Positions 34,627 to 43,549 of a stretch of DNA of 64,000 bases are shown here, in pieces. How positions within the stretch are numbered: position 1 is the first letter of the stretch; each line of letters begins with the position of its first letter. A program made the position numbers and the translations under genes. The notes beneath the pieces are model-generated. The model made no database searches. It saw nothing but the letters and a program-made list of their open reading frames with translations, and was not told the origin of the DNA. Origin of the DNA: an uncultured Bacteroides sp. (GTDB lineage Bacteria > Bacteroidota > Bacteroidia > Cytophagales > Cyclobacteriaceae); contig CABHOV010000074.1 in NCBI GenBank assembly GCA_902168185.1, positions 62,001 to 126,000 on the forward strand. The letters are read 5' to 3'.

Positions 34627-35060
34627 AATAAAGTATATCAATACCTGATGGTTGTGTGCGAATTTTTAATTCGCGATTTTAATCTTTTCTACTCTTCCTC
34701 TATCTTTCTTAACACTGACGTATTGTTGTGTTTACAGGAAGTTATATATTCATCTGCCTGATTTATATTTCTGCGTGTCATTATGGTGTACATGATCACT
34801 TTATATGCGAGTGTGCAGAAAGAAATCTGCTATATCCTGGAGGAATCCCTGAAGATAATTTGAGTTTATAAAATTATTAAATACCTGCTGTAAGAAGTGT
34901 CAGAATATTAGATCAAGATATAATAGTATACATTGCTGTAAGTTCATTTCAATGATCATGTGATAGGAAGAGCAGTATGTTGTTGAGTGTATTTTTTAAT
35001 TTGATTCAACACATGCCCATAAAAAGAAAAGGCTAATGATAGCTATAGATAAATAAGAAA

Positions 35061-36128
35061 ATGAAAGTTACTGTTAAAGAATATTTAGATGTCCGTATAG
35101 GGCGTCCACGTGTAAACGCTCCCAGCTATCAGCACATTGCCCCGGGCAGTCAACTGGAGGTTGAAGGTAAATTATTTGATGGTGATATTTTAAATGGTGT
35201 TAACACCTGGTTGAAAGATGCTGCGGATAATTACTATTGGAGTGGAGGCATCGAGAATATAGATGAAATTATTGCTCGTGTTGCACTAACCGAATATAGC
35301 GAATCAGATTTTTGGTGGCATAAGGATTTCAATATAGGGGAGCTGTGGAAAAAAGGATTGAGTGGCGAGAAGATAAAACTTGCCGTGTTAGATTCAGGTA
35401 TAGCATTGCCACATCCTGATCTGATAGTCAATACCGCTAACCTTATTGATCTATCAGTAAGTGATACAGGCATTACAGATCAAACCGGGCACGGCACACA
35501 TGTTACCGGTATAATCAAAGCTTCCAATAATGGTTTTGGTGTGAAAGGACTTGCTTTTAATACTGATTTCTATTTGGGCAAGATTACAAATGATATTCAC
35601 GGTGACGATGTACAGTTTCTTGTAAAGGGAGTAGAGTGGGCGATTAAAAATTCAGTCGATATCATTTCTATTAGCAATGGAGTAAGTACAAATAATAGTG
35701 CGCTTGAAACAGCTGTAGGTAAAGCTATCGCGAAGGGAATTTTGATTGTCGCAGCGGCTGGCAATAAAGATTCAACTACAGGAAATGATATTTTGTATCC
35801 TGCCAGATATGAAAATGTATTGTCCGTAGCAGGCGTTACAAAAAGCAGATCGCCACTGGCAGATACTATACATGCGAGTAAGACAAATATTTTTGCGCCC
35901 GGTGAAGGAATTTTCTCAACCTCTCTGAATAAAGCGTATGTAAATCTTTCTGGCTCGAGCCAGGCCGCACCGTATGTAGCGGGTATAGCTGCATTATTGC
36001 TGGAGGCTGTCAGAAAAAAGAATAAGAAATATCGTGCGCATGATCTGAGAGAAGAACTGATGAGCCATGCTGATAGCATGGAATATGGTAAACTTATAAA
36101 TCCCGTTAACACTTTAAATAAATTGTAA
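35061..36128 (+). CDS. S8 (subtilisin-like) protease with N-terminal SH3-like domain, no signal peptide
   Basis: A 355-residue protein. Residues 1-60 form a bacterial SH3-like domain (YLDVRIGRPRVNAPSYQHIA, then NTWLKDAADNYYWSGG); the rest is a subtilase with an intact triad: Asp about 111 in LAVLDSGIA, His about 144 in TGHGTHVTG, Ser about 300 in GSSQAAPYVAG, plus oxyanion Asn in AAGNKDS. GSSQAAP replaces the usual GTSMAAP. There is no signal peptide and no propeptide, which is unusual for S8 enzymes and suggests a cytoplasmic or regulated protease. It starts a cassette of three same-strand genes (1-bp and 43-bp spacing) with an exported barrel-like protein and a membrane TPR-like protein. 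Target unknown. Confidence 0.85.
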   Translation: MKVTVKEYLDVRIGRPRVNAPSYQHIAPGSQLEVEGKLFDGDILNGVNTWLKDAADNYYWSGGIENIDEIIARVALTEYSESDFWWHKDFNIGELWKKGLSGEKIKLAVLDSGIALPHPDLIVNTANLIDLSVSDTGITDQTGHGTHVTGIIKASNNGFGVKGLAFNTDFYLGKITNDIHGDDVQFLVKGVEWAIKNSVDIISISNGVSTNNSALETAVGKAIAKGILIVAAAGNKDSTTGNDILYPARYENVLSVAGVTKSRSPLADTIHASKTNIFAPGEGIFSTSLNKAYVNLSGSSQAAPYVAGIAALLLEAVRKKNKKYRAHDLREELMSHADSMEYGKLINPVNTLNKL

Positions 36129-36129
36129 A

Positions 36130-38025
36130 ATGAAAAGAAATATACTCTTCGGTGCCGTGTTCTTTTTGTTCGTGTTGCCGAACATGTTGCGTGCGCAGGT
36201 GGCGTATCAGGACGCGTTGCAGCTTGCAGCTTTAAATCCCGTTATAGATAGCGGTCGGGTATTATTTCCGATCGTTAATCAAAGCAATTTAAAAGCGGCA
36301 GAAATTTTAAAAAAGTATGTTGATAAAACTACCTATGGTGAAATTCAACAAGCGTTTTCTAAAAATCCCTATCTGCGATTGCCTGCTGTAAATGCTTTAA
36401 GCAGCAGCCCGATTGCAGGCGCTTCTAAAATGCTATCATCCGTTGGCGGGCTTGACGTCACCACGATTGCCGATGGAATTGCAAAGTTTCTGGTAGAGCG
36501 AACTAAAGCAGAGCTTGATGTATACTTCTTTGAGCAGTTTAATGATTTTTTAAATAACAAGGACTATGGGAAAGATGTACAGGTACTCTTCCCGAATACA
36601 CATTCTGTTATGCTCGTAGCTGGCCATGAGATCTATAACTACCAGCAATACTTGCAGGCTTTTCGCGAAGCCTTTGCAAATGATTTATCGAATATTCTGT
36701 TGAATGCAAATACATGGATCAACCTTGATCCTGTAACCCGCACCAAGTTGGTAACGCGTATTCAAGGTCTTCCGTCGTATCCCTATATTCAATTGATTTT
36801 TGAGATAGCAGTAGAAATACAGCAAGGCAAACATCCCGGTGATATTTTAAATGAACTGGCCACACGAGTATATATTCGTGATACCTGGGGTGATTTCGGG
36901 CCGGTATTAAAAGTAGCTAATATATTTTCGCAGTCGTTACGTTCGGCAACAGGTGAGCGGTATTGGATTTCGGAGGAAGAGTTTAATAAATTTAGCGATC
37001 CTGTTTTTTTAAGAATATACCTTGGCCTTGTATATCAGAAATCACTATCCATTGATGTTAATGAATTCACAGTTTTTTTAACAACGCTTTCAAAAACAAT
37101 CAACAACGCTGAAAGTATCATTATAAAATTTAAACCTATACTCACGCATGCCGATCAAACGTTGCTTCAATTAAAAGCAAGCAATGATCCGGGCACCACA
37201 GGTGGTTATGTTACGTTGCTAAACGATCTACCCAAGATCCTTGCACTGGCGAATAAAATTGTGATGAACTCAGATAAAACACCGCTGTTTAAAACATCTG
37301 ATATTGAATTCCTTTTCACGCATGTTTCGAATCTCGTTGCAGACGTGCGCGCCAAGGCCTATAGCGCAGCGGTGATTGAGTTTTCATTGATCATTCAAAA
37401 AATAGATACAACGGATTCGAATTTTTTGAAAGGTGTTATCAAATACGGATCGTTCATGGCCAATGTAGCTACTGCAAAAACATCTGAAGAAGTGAAGCAG
37501 GCTATAGAAGTTGTAGCGTTACCGCCAGGAAGTTATCGCGTGAAGCGTGAATCGTATGGTAATGTTTCCCTCAACGGGTATGTGGGGTTGTATGGAGGTG
37601 TTGAACACATGCCTGCATCGGAAACACCCAATCGAGGTTCTGCCGGTGTTTTTGCTCCCGTAGGGTTTTCTTTCAGCCGGGGAGGATTGAAAGCGAGTGA
37701 AAAAAAAGGAGGTAAGTCAGTAAGTCTTTTTGTTTCGGTTATAGACCTCGGTGCACTGGCTTCGTTTCGTTTTAATGATGACAATACTGCGGTTGCGTCC
37801 AATGTAAAATTGAAAGATATAGTTGCACCGGGATTGTACTTCATCTATGGATTAGGAAAGAGCCCTATATCTCTGGGCTTGGGAGCACAGATGGGACCTT
37901 CGTTGCGTGATGTTGATTCTGGTGGCACAGCTTCAATAAGCGAGAATTACTATGTTCGCTATGGAGCCTTTGTTGCTGTGGATATCCCATTCTTTAATTT
38001 ATATAACAGGAAGGATAGAAAATAA
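36130..38025 (+). CDS. Exported protein with helical N-terminal region and barrel-like C-terminal part
   Basis: A 631-residue protein that I cannot name. It has a signal peptide (MKRNILFGAVFFLFVLPNML...AQ), a long helical region (about 25-450) that includes KAELDVYFFEQFNDFLNNKD and repeated helix-loop units, and a C-terminal strand-rich part (about 460-631) with VSLNGYVGLYGGVEH, GVFAPVGFSFSRG and ENYYVRYGAFVAVDIPFFNL that looks like outer-membrane strands. The ATG lies 1 bp after the subtilase stop, so the two are certainly co-transcribed. The arrangement suggests that the helical part faces the periplasm and the C-terminal part anchors it in the outer membrane; this is inference. Confidence 0.7.
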   Translation: MKRNILFGAVFFLFVLPNMLRAQVAYQDALQLAALNPVIDSGRVLFPIVNQSNLKAAEILKKYVDKTTYGEIQQAFSKNPYLRLPAVNALSSSPIAGASKMLSSVGGLDVTTIADGIAKFLVERTKAELDVYFFEQFNDFLNNKDYGKDVQVLFPNTHSVMLVAGHEIYNYQQYLQAFREAFANDLSNILLNANTWINLDPVTRTKLVTRIQGLPSYPYIQLIFEIAVEIQQGKHPGDILNELATRVYIRDTWGDFGPVLKVANIFSQSLRSATGERYWISEEEFNKFSDPVFLRIYLGLVYQKSLSIDVNEFTVFLTTLSKTINNAESIIIKFKPILTHADQTLLQLKASNDPGTTGGYVTLLNDLPKILALANKIVMNSDKTPLFKTSDIEFLFTHVSNLVADVRAKAYSAAVIEFSLIIQKIDTTDSNFLKGVIKYGSFMANVATAKTSEEVKQAIEVVALPPGSYRVKRESYGNVSLNGYVGLYGGVEHMPASETPNRGSAGVFAPVGFSFSRGGLKASEKKGGKSVSLFVSVIDLGALASFRFNDDNTAVASNVKLKDIVAPGLYFIYGLGKSPISLGLGAQMGPSLRDVDSGGTASISENYYVRYGAFVAVDIPFFNLYNRKDRK

Positions 38026-38068
38026 TCATGTTGTTATAGTACCACTATCAATTTATTAACTGTATAAA

Positions 38069-38731
38069 ATGTCCGACAGTGTAAAATTCTGGATTCAAAC
38101 GCTGATAGTGCCTGTAGTACTTGCAGGAGTAGGATACTATATCAATAACACCTTGCAACAGCAGCAACGGGCGTTTGACAAAATCAAGTTTACCGAGCAG
38201 GTGATCAATGAAGCATTTGACTCCAATAATCCTGATAAGGCTATGGCGCTCACCAGAATTATACCATCACTGACAGATGATAAAAAGTTTTCGGATGAAT
38301 TGGTCGCCATGATCAACAACTACTATATAAAGAAGGCGCAGCAGGCTTTGACTTCAGGAGATGAGGTAGCATATAAACAAATTTCGGATGCAGCCATTAC
38401 GTTTAGTGGAGATGGGATTTCAATTTCTGATTCACTTAAAATAAACCCTGTCACAAGTAAAGCAGAGACTGCACGTCAATATGAGCACGAAGGACTGCTA
38501 TATCTGCAGCAAGGAAATCTTGAAAAGGCACGCGACAATTTTAAAAAGGCTGAGTCCACTTATCCCGGATTTCACTCTTCGTATGAGATAGCAAACCTTC
38601 TGAGCAAAAAGATCAAGGATGTTCATGAAGGTGTCGATCGGTCAGATGCAAGGCAGCAGGCTATTGATACTATACAGAAGAAATATTTGTGGAAGCTTGA
38701 GCCAAGTGCCGTAAGGAAACTTAATCAATAG
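38069..38731 (+). CDS. Membrane-anchored protein with TPR-like repeat
   Basis: A 220-residue protein with one N-terminal membrane helix (about residues 8-26, IQTLIVPVVLAGVGYYI), a coiled coil (LQQQQRAFDKIKFTEQVINE) and a helical body that ends in a TPR-like unit (AETARQYEHEGLLYLQQGNL, then KARDNFKKAESTYPG, about 133-170). It follows the exported barrel-like gene by 43 bp and completes the subtilase cassette. The TPR unit suggests protein binding; as the body is likely cytoplasmic or periplasmic depending on topology, it could connect the protease to the envelope protein. Its 3' end overlaps kptA on the other strand by 11 bp. Family not recognised. Confidence 0.65.
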   Translation: MSDSVKFWIQTLIVPVVLAGVGYYINNTLQQQQRAFDKIKFTEQVINEAFDSNNPDKAMALTRIIPSLTDDKKFSDELVAMINNYYIKKAQQALTSGDEVAYKQISDAAITFSGDGISISDSLKINPVTSKAETARQYEHEGLLYLQQGNLEKARDNFKKAESTYPGFHSSYEIANLLSKKIKDVHEGVDRSDARQQAIDTIQKKYLWKLEPSAVRKLNQ

Positions 38732-39287
38732 AGCCCTGTTGCTGTTTGTGTATATACTTCACAGGCACATGGTCTGTTAACCATACGTTGTTCTCTGAAA
38801 GAAAGAATATATAGCCATTGTCATGCATTCTTCGAGCATCGATGGAGAGAAGAACAGGCTTGCCATATCGTTTGCCAACGGACAATGCAGTTTCTATAGC
38901 TGTGCTCAGGTGTACATGGTGACGTTCTCTTTTTTCGAGACCTGTGGCTAAAATTGAATCTAACGACTTCTCTGCCGTGCCATGATAAAGTATAGTGGGT
39001 GGCTGCTGAGATTTATAGTTGAGCTCAATTTCAACAGAATGTCCCTGACTTGCCCGTATTTTTGTTCCATCCTCATTATAAGAGAATCTCTTCTTGCTAT
39101 TCGTAGCAACAACATGGTCCAGTATAGCTTTCGAGATGCTATGCCCATGAATTGTCATCTGCTGAAGGAGTACATCTACGCTTATCCAGCCGTTCTCATC
39201 CAGCGTAATGCCTATTGTTTCAGGTTTGTGCCGAAGCACCAGACTGAGGAATTTACTGATATGTGTATTGTCTTTTTCGGAAAGCAT
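38721..39287 (-). CDS. kptA: RNA 2'-phosphotransferase (Tpt1/KptA family)
   Basis: A 188-residue protein from ATG 39287 (the upstream TTG at 39293 adds two residues). KptA/Tpt1 transfers an internal RNA 2'-phosphate to NAD+, giving ADP-ribose 1'',2''-cyclic phosphate. Seen: the N-terminal winged-helix lobe with KFLSLVLRHKPETIGITLDE (the catalytic Arg-His) and the ADP-ribosyl-transferase lobe with ILYHGTAEKSLDSIL, HHVHLSTAIETA and VLLSIDARRMHDNG, which contain the conserved His-Gly-Thr and Arg/His contacts. Bacteria have no 2'-phosphate-generating tRNA splicing, so the substrate is unknown; an RNA-repair or ADP-ribosylation role has been suggested for the family. Convergent with the subtilase cassette, overlapping its last gene by 11 bp. 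Confidence 0.9.
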   Translation of the reverse strand: MLSEKDNTHISKFLSLVLRHKPETIGITLDENGWISVDVLLQQMTIHGHSISKAILDHVVATNSKKRFSYNEDGTKIRASQGHSVEIELNYKSQQPPTILYHGTAEKSLDSILATGLEKRERHHVHLSTAIETALSVGKRYGKPVLLSIDARRMHDNGYIFFLSENNVWLTDHVPVKYIHKQQQGSID

Positions 39288-39386
39288 GCACAAAGGTAGC
39301 GCTATGACGACATCTATACTATACGAATGAATTTAAATATAGCGTGATGATTTTGATTGGATCATTAATTCGATAATTCTTTAAAA

Positions 39387-39434
39387 TAAAAAATGGTGCT
39401 ATAGTGTCAATTTTTCATGACATTATAGCACCAT
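39387..39434 (-). terminator. Terminator of the acyl-CoA dehydrogenase gene
   Basis: A 17-bp stem with one G-T pair (39393-39409 with 39418-39434) and an 8-base loop; on the minus strand it is followed by ATTTTTTATTTT. Confidence 0.9.
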
Positions 39435-39450
39435 CGAAATGAAACTATAT

Positions 39451-40590
39451 TTATCTAAGAAGCTCTCTTGAAATCACCATCTTCTGAATTTCTGTTGTGC
39501 CTTCGTAAATCTGCGTGATTTTGGCATCACGCATGAGGCGCTCTACGTGAAACTCTTTTACATAGCCATAACCGCCGTGAATTTGTACCGCTTCGGTTGT
39601 TACGTCTTGAGCAATTTGGGAAGCGTATAACTTGGCCATCGCGGCAGCTTTTACAAAATCTTTCTTTTGATCTTTTAGCCAGGCAGCCTGGTGTACCAAC
39701 AGACGCGCTGCATCAATCTTTGTTGCCATGTCTGCCAGTTTGAATTGTATAGCCTGGTGCTCTGATAATGTTTTGCCGAAGGCTTTGCGCTCTTTGGAAT
39801 AAGCAAGTGCCAGTTCGTATGCACCCGCGGCTATACCCAGCGCCTGTGATGCTATACCAATGCGACCACCGTTCAATGTGGTCATTGCGAATGTAAATCC
39901 AAACCCATCATCACCAATGCGATTTGCTTTTGGAACTTTTACGTCTGTGAACATCAGCGAATGCGTGTCCGATCCGCGGATCCCCATTTTATCTTCTTTC
40001 TTTCCAACAACAAAGCCGGGCATTCCTTTCTCAACGATCAACGCATTAATGCCTTTGTGTTTTTTAGCAATGTCAGTTTGTGCTATAACTATATATATAC
40101 TGGCAGTGTTTCCATTGGTGATCCAGTTCTTGGTACCATTCAATATATAGTGGTCGCCTTTATCCTCGGCTGTGGTCCGTTGGCTGGTGGCATCTGATCC
40201 CGCTTCCGGTTCAGAAAGACAGAAAGCACCGATCGCTTCACCAGTTGCCAATCGCTTTAAATATTTTTCTTTCTGTTCCTCCGTTCCGAATTTCTCAAGG
40301 CCCCAACAAACAAGCGAGTTATTTACGGACATACACACCGATGCAGAGGCATCAACTTTTGAGATCTCCTCCATCGCCAATACATAAGATATAGTGTCCA
40401 TACCCCCACCGTTGTATTTAGGGTCTACCATCATACCGAGGAAGCCGAGTTCGCCCATTTTTTTTATTTGCTCCTTCGGAAATTTCTGTTCGGTGTCACG
40501 CTCAATTACTCCGGGAAGTAAATCATTCTTTGCAAAATCGCGTGCTGCATGTTGAACGGCTAGTTGCTCTTCAGTAAGTTGAAAATTCAT
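39451..40590 (-). CDS. Acyl-CoA dehydrogenase (short-chain/butyryl type)
   Basis: A 379-residue flavoenzyme of normal family length that introduces the alpha-beta double bond in acyl-CoA during fatty-acid or amino-acid breakdown. Seen: FCLSEPEAGSDATSQRTTAE and KNWITNGNTASIYIVIAQTD (FAD contacts), and QIYEGTTEIQKMVISRELL with the catalytic Glu at IYEGT, as in short-chain and butyryl-CoA dehydrogenases. Substrate chain length cannot be decided. It is a single gene on the minus strand with a strong terminator at 39387; electron-transfer flavoprotein genes are not in the window. Confidence 0.92.
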   Translation of the reverse strand: MNFQLTEEQLAVQHAARDFAKNDLLPGVIERDTEQKFPKEQIKKMGELGFLGMMVDPKYNGGGMDTISYVLAMEEISKVDASASVCMSVNNSLVCWGLEKFGTEEQKEKYLKRLATGEAIGAFCLSEPEAGSDATSQRTTAEDKGDHYILNGTKNWITNGNTASIYIVIAQTDIAKKHKGINALIVEKGMPGFVVGKKEDKMGIRGSDTHSLMFTDVKVPKANRIGDDGFGFTFAMTTLNGGRIGIASQALGIAAGAYELALAYSKERKAFGKTLSEHQAIQFKLADMATKIDAARLLVHQAAWLKDQKKDFVKAAAMAKLYASQIAQDVTTEAVQIHGGYGYVKEFHVERLMRDAKITQIYEGTTEIQKMVISRELLR

Positions 40591-40638
40591 ATATGAGGTT
40601 CAGGTTAATAAGTCCGTATGTATTGGCAGGTAAGGTAT

Positions 40639-40671
40639 AAAAAAACAAGCCCGGGTATATACCCAGGCTTG
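40639..40671 (-). terminator. Terminator of the zinc metallopeptidase gene
   Basis: CAAGCCCGGGT (40646-40656) pairs with ACCCAGGCTTG (40661-40671) with one mismatch and loop ATAT; on the minus strand seven T residues follow. Confidence 0.85.
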
Positions 40672-40736
40672 CAAAATAAATTTCTCATTTTAATGTTAAA
40701 ACCTTTTACACGATTTTTTCAAATCATTTACAAACG

Positions 40737-41438
40737 TTAGTCTTCACTGTTACTACCCATGAATAACATGACGTAATAGAACAACGTGGTAAGCGCACCA
40801 ATGGCTGCCACAACGTAGGTCATTGCTGCCCATTTCAATGCATCCTTTGCCATTCCATATTCCTGTGTGTTTACGATGCCTCTCGACTGCACCCAAGCCA
40901 ACGCTCTTTTGCTGGCGTCAAATTCTACAGGCAATGTTATTAGTGCAAACAAAGCGAATACACCATAACAGCCTATAATTACCAGCAATGCTGTTTGCCA
41001 TGGTATAATTTGTGATGCGAAGAATGCACCAAATATCATCATCATAAATAAGAAGTTAATCACTTTCGCGCTGATGCTTTGTATAGGCACCATCGCTGAG
41101 CGTAACTCCAGCATGCTATACGCTTTAGCATGCTGCACAGCATGACCACACTCGTGCGCAGCTACTGCCGTTGCTGCTGCATTTCTTCCATGATATACAC
41201 CTTCACTTAGATTCACCGTTTTTGATGCAGGATTATAGTGATCTGTTAATTCACCTCCTACATGTGTAACCTGAACGTCATGTATACCATTATCAGCCAG
41301 CATCAGGCGAGCTACCTCTGCGCCTGTCAAGTCGCGTGTCAGGTGAGTTTGTGAATATTCTCTGAACTTACTCTTCAGCCTCGAACTCACCATCCATCCA
41401 ATCGCCATGAAAAAAAGTCCAATTATTAAAGCTCCCAT
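40737..41438 (-). CDS. Membrane zinc metallopeptidase, YugP family (PF04298)
   Basis: A 233-residue inner-membrane protease. An N-terminal membrane helix (about 2-17) is followed by a soluble loop with VAAHECGHAVQHAKAY (about 90-105), the HExxH-type zinc motif, and then membrane helices (FLFMMMIFGAFFASQIIP, TALLVIIGCYGVFALFALI, and a C-terminal pair near residues 195-230). NLSEGVYHGRNAAATAVAAH before the motif is typical of YugP. Substrates of the family are unknown. The upstream DNA contains four ATTTGGC repeats on the minus strand (41499-41522 and 41596-41602), which may be operators. Confidence 0.9.
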   Translation of the reverse strand: MGALIIGLFFMAIGWMVSSRLKSKFREYSQTHLTRDLTGAEVARLMLADNGIHDVQVTHVGGELTDHYNPASKTVNLSEGVYHGRNAAATAVAAHECGHAVQHAKAYSMLELRSAMVPIQSISAKVINFLFMMMIFGAFFASQIIPWQTALLVIIGCYGVFALFALITLPVEFDASKRALAWVQSRGIVNTQEYGMAKDALKWAAMTYVVAAIGALTTLFYYVMLFMGSNSED

Positions 41439-41498
41439 TTCTCGTTAATTTTTAATTTTTATAGGTTGTTTACAGAATCTCCTGTTTGCAAGCTTTGC

Positions 41499-41602
41499 GC
41501 CAAATGCCAAATACTGCCAAATCGACACTAGCAATTTCTTAAAAATCAGGAAATTCAAATGCAGTACTTTCGAAGTCTAATCCCTTTATAATAATGCCAA
41601 AT
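41499..41602. repeat. Clustered GCCAAAT heptamers upstream of the zinc peptidase gene
   Basis: GCCAAAT occurs at 41499, 41506, 41516 and 41596; the first three are 7 and 10 bp apart, so the first two touch and the third is one helical turn further. The last forms part of the palindrome TGCCA-N5-TGGCA (41595-41609). They lie 60-170 bp upstream of the minus-strand start at 41438, a suitable place for regulator sites. Confidence 0.4.
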
Positions 41603-41662
41603 GCTGGCATCAGAGTTTATGTTGTCTGAACAACATATTTAACACGGATATTGTTCGTGAAT

Positions 41663-43549
41663 TTATATCGCGAGTGCGAGGGTAAATGATATTTCAGTGC
41701 CGTGGCCATGTTGGCTTTTGATGCTTAGTTCGCCACCGTTGTGTTTAATAAACTCTTTGCAGAGAAGCAGTCCCAAGCCTGTGCCTTTCTCTTGCTGCGT
41801 ACCGCGTTTGGTAAAGTGCTCTTGTCCTAAAATCATATTTACTTCTTCTTCCGTCATTCCGATGCCGGAATCTTTTACCGTAACGCTGCAGTAATTATTT
41901 GAAGTGAATGCAAAGATCTCTACATGTCCTTCTGCTTTGGAAAATTTAACGGCATTGTGAATCAGGTTTCGAAGTATCAATTGAAGTTGATTCGGATCGG
42001 CCCAAACTTTAATAGCTTCTTCTGTCGTGTTTGCAATGCATATACTCTTTTGTTCGGCTATATCCGTTAGCAGTCTGCTCGCTTCGTCAATACAGACCTT
42101 TATATTCAAGGCTTTCTTTTCTGTTCGTATACCTTCCATCTGACTCAAAGACCAGTTCAAAAGATTGTCCAGTGTGCGCTGCGTTACATTTAAATTACCT
42201 TTCACTTTATCGGACACCGATAAAAATTCCTCCTGTGTCATAATTTTTGAAGTGACCAGGTCGAGCAGCGATTGCAACGTTGCTATAGGGCCACGTAAGT
42301 CATGACTGATTACAGAAAATAATTTTGATTTAAGCTTATTCAGATAATGAAGATATTCTGCCTGCGCCTGCATTTCTTCACGTTGTAGTTCGATCGCTCT
42401 GTTTTTTTCTTCCAGTGTCTGATTAGTCTTTGTTTGTATAGAGCGCAGTCGCGAAAGAACCATGATAAAACCCATGAGTAGAATTATACCAGCCGCTAAA
42501 AGTATAGTTAGCCATCGCTGATTGCTTATCAACTGCTGCTGTAGTGTATTTTTTTGTCCCAGCTCTTCAATGGTTTTGTCTTTCGTGCCTAGTTCGTAGA
42601 GCGATTTCATTTCTTGTATCTGAGCATTCTTTTCAGAATTATACAAGCTGTCTTTATATTGATTTGCCAGCTTTAGCTGTTGCACGGCCAGTTCAGGCTT
42701 ACTCGTTTTACTATATATATCTGCCAGCAGGGTGTGTGCTTTTATCAGGCCTGATAGATTTTTGATCGAACCACTTAACTCGATCGACTTCTTTACAAAA
42801 AATATAGCGCTATCGGATTGGTGAAGTTCGTTCGCATTTTGAGCTGCATGATAGAATGATATACCAAGCGCGCGTTTATTTCCAACCACACTGTCCAGAC
42901 GCAGAGCCAGGTGATTGTAGGTCATGCTCTTTTTATAGTTACGCAGTGAATAATAAATTTTCACCTTGCGGCTATAGAGTATACTTGTATTGAGCGTGTC
43001 TTGCATGCCCTTGTACAGCATTAACCCGATGTCTACAAAGTAAAGAGCAGAGTCGTATTGTTGAATTTCTGTGAGCAGCATAGACCGCTCGCGATACGTA
43101 TCGGCCAGTAGTTTATTGTCATCATGAGTAATGGCGAGTTGCCGGCTGCGTTTTAAAAAATCATTAGCCTGCGTGAAGTCACGGAGTTCTAAGGATGTAC
43201 GCGCAAGCGATAACAAACTCTGTCCCCATAAATGAGTATAGGAAGAGTTCTCAAATATCTTAAGCGACTTAAAACCGTACTCTATACTAAGTCTGTAATT
43301 CGCCTTTGCCCAGTTCGCTTTTGAAAGAACGAAGTAACTATGTCCAAGAAGATATTTATGATTGCCACTCATGCTTTCAGTAGCAATAGAGTTCGCGAGC
43401 GCAATGGCAGAATCAGGATAGGACAGATAAATATTAGCGGCCTGATTGAGAATGTTCGATAACCTTGTACTATCCGATTGGTCGAATGCCAATACCGGTG
43501 ACGATACTGTGCATAGTGCCACCAATAAAATTCGGAAGAAGGGTTGCAT
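41663..43549 (-). CDS. TPR-containing transmembrane sensor histidine kinase
   Basis: From ATG (MQPFFRILLVALCTVSSPVL, a signal peptide) it has about 628 residues; a GTG at 43585 would add 12 residues before the signal. The periplasmic part (about 30-320) consists of TPR units (SGNHKYLLGHSYFVLSKANW, RLSIEYGFKSLKIFENSSYT and later repeats), then a membrane helix (about 340-362, WLTILLAAGIILLMGFIMVL), a coiled coil, HisKA with VISHDLRGPIATLQSLLDL, and HATPase_c with NLIHNAVKFSK, VKDSGIGMTEE and GTGLGLLLCKEF. All kinase boxes are present. No response-regulator gene is next to it, so it is an orphan kinase. Such TPR kinases are common in Bacteroidota. Confidence 0.9.
   Translation of the reverse strand: MQPFFRILLVALCTVSSPVLAFDQSDSTRLSNILNQAANIYLSYPDSAIALANSIATESMSGNHKYLLGHSYFVLSKANWAKANYRLSIEYGFKSLKIFENSSYTHLWGQSLLSLARTSLELRDFTQANDFLKRSRQLAITHDDNKLLADTYRERSMLLTEIQQYDSALYFVDIGLMLYKGMQDTLNTSILYSRKVKIYYSLRNYKKSMTYNHLALRLDSVVGNKRALGISFYHAAQNANELHQSDSAIFFVKKSIELSGSIKNLSGLIKAHTLLADIYSKTSKPELAVQQLKLANQYKDSLYNSEKNAQIQEMKSLYELGTKDKTIEELGQKNTLQQQLISNQRWLTILLAAGIILLMGFIMVLSRLRSIQTKTNQTLEEKNRAIELQREEMQAQAEYLHYLNKLKSKLFSVISHDLRGPIATLQSLLDLVTSKIMTQEEFLSVSDKVKGNLNVTQRTLDNLLNWSLSQMEGIRTEKKALNIKVCIDEASRLLTDIAEQKSICIANTTEEAIKVWADPNQLQLILRNLIHNAVKFSKAEGHVEIFAFTSNNYCSVTVKDSGIGMTEEEVNMILGQEHFTKRGTQQEKGTGLGLLLCKEFIKHNGGELSIKSQHGHGTEISFTLALAI

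Larger units (their letters stand above)
34155..35060. other. Long gene-poor region (906 bp)
   Basis: No frame here has convincing coding character; the longest, on the minus strand (about 78 codons near 34286-34522), overlaps a terminator and has no ribosome-binding site. What it holds: a promoter-like sequence at 34242-34273 leading directly into a terminator hairpin (34280-34320), a second strong terminator-like hairpin at 34591-34620, a small hairpin GCGAATT/AATTCGC at 34658-34674, a CCTCAT/ATGAGG hairpin near 34500-34522, and the presumed upstream region of the subtilase gene. The last 390 bp are AT-rich and show nothing else. Confidence 0.6.

Noticed and set aside
35597-36112. 171-codon minus-strand frame inside the subtilase gene
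   Set aside because: It is the mirror frame of a gene with an intact catalytic triad and has no independent start signal.
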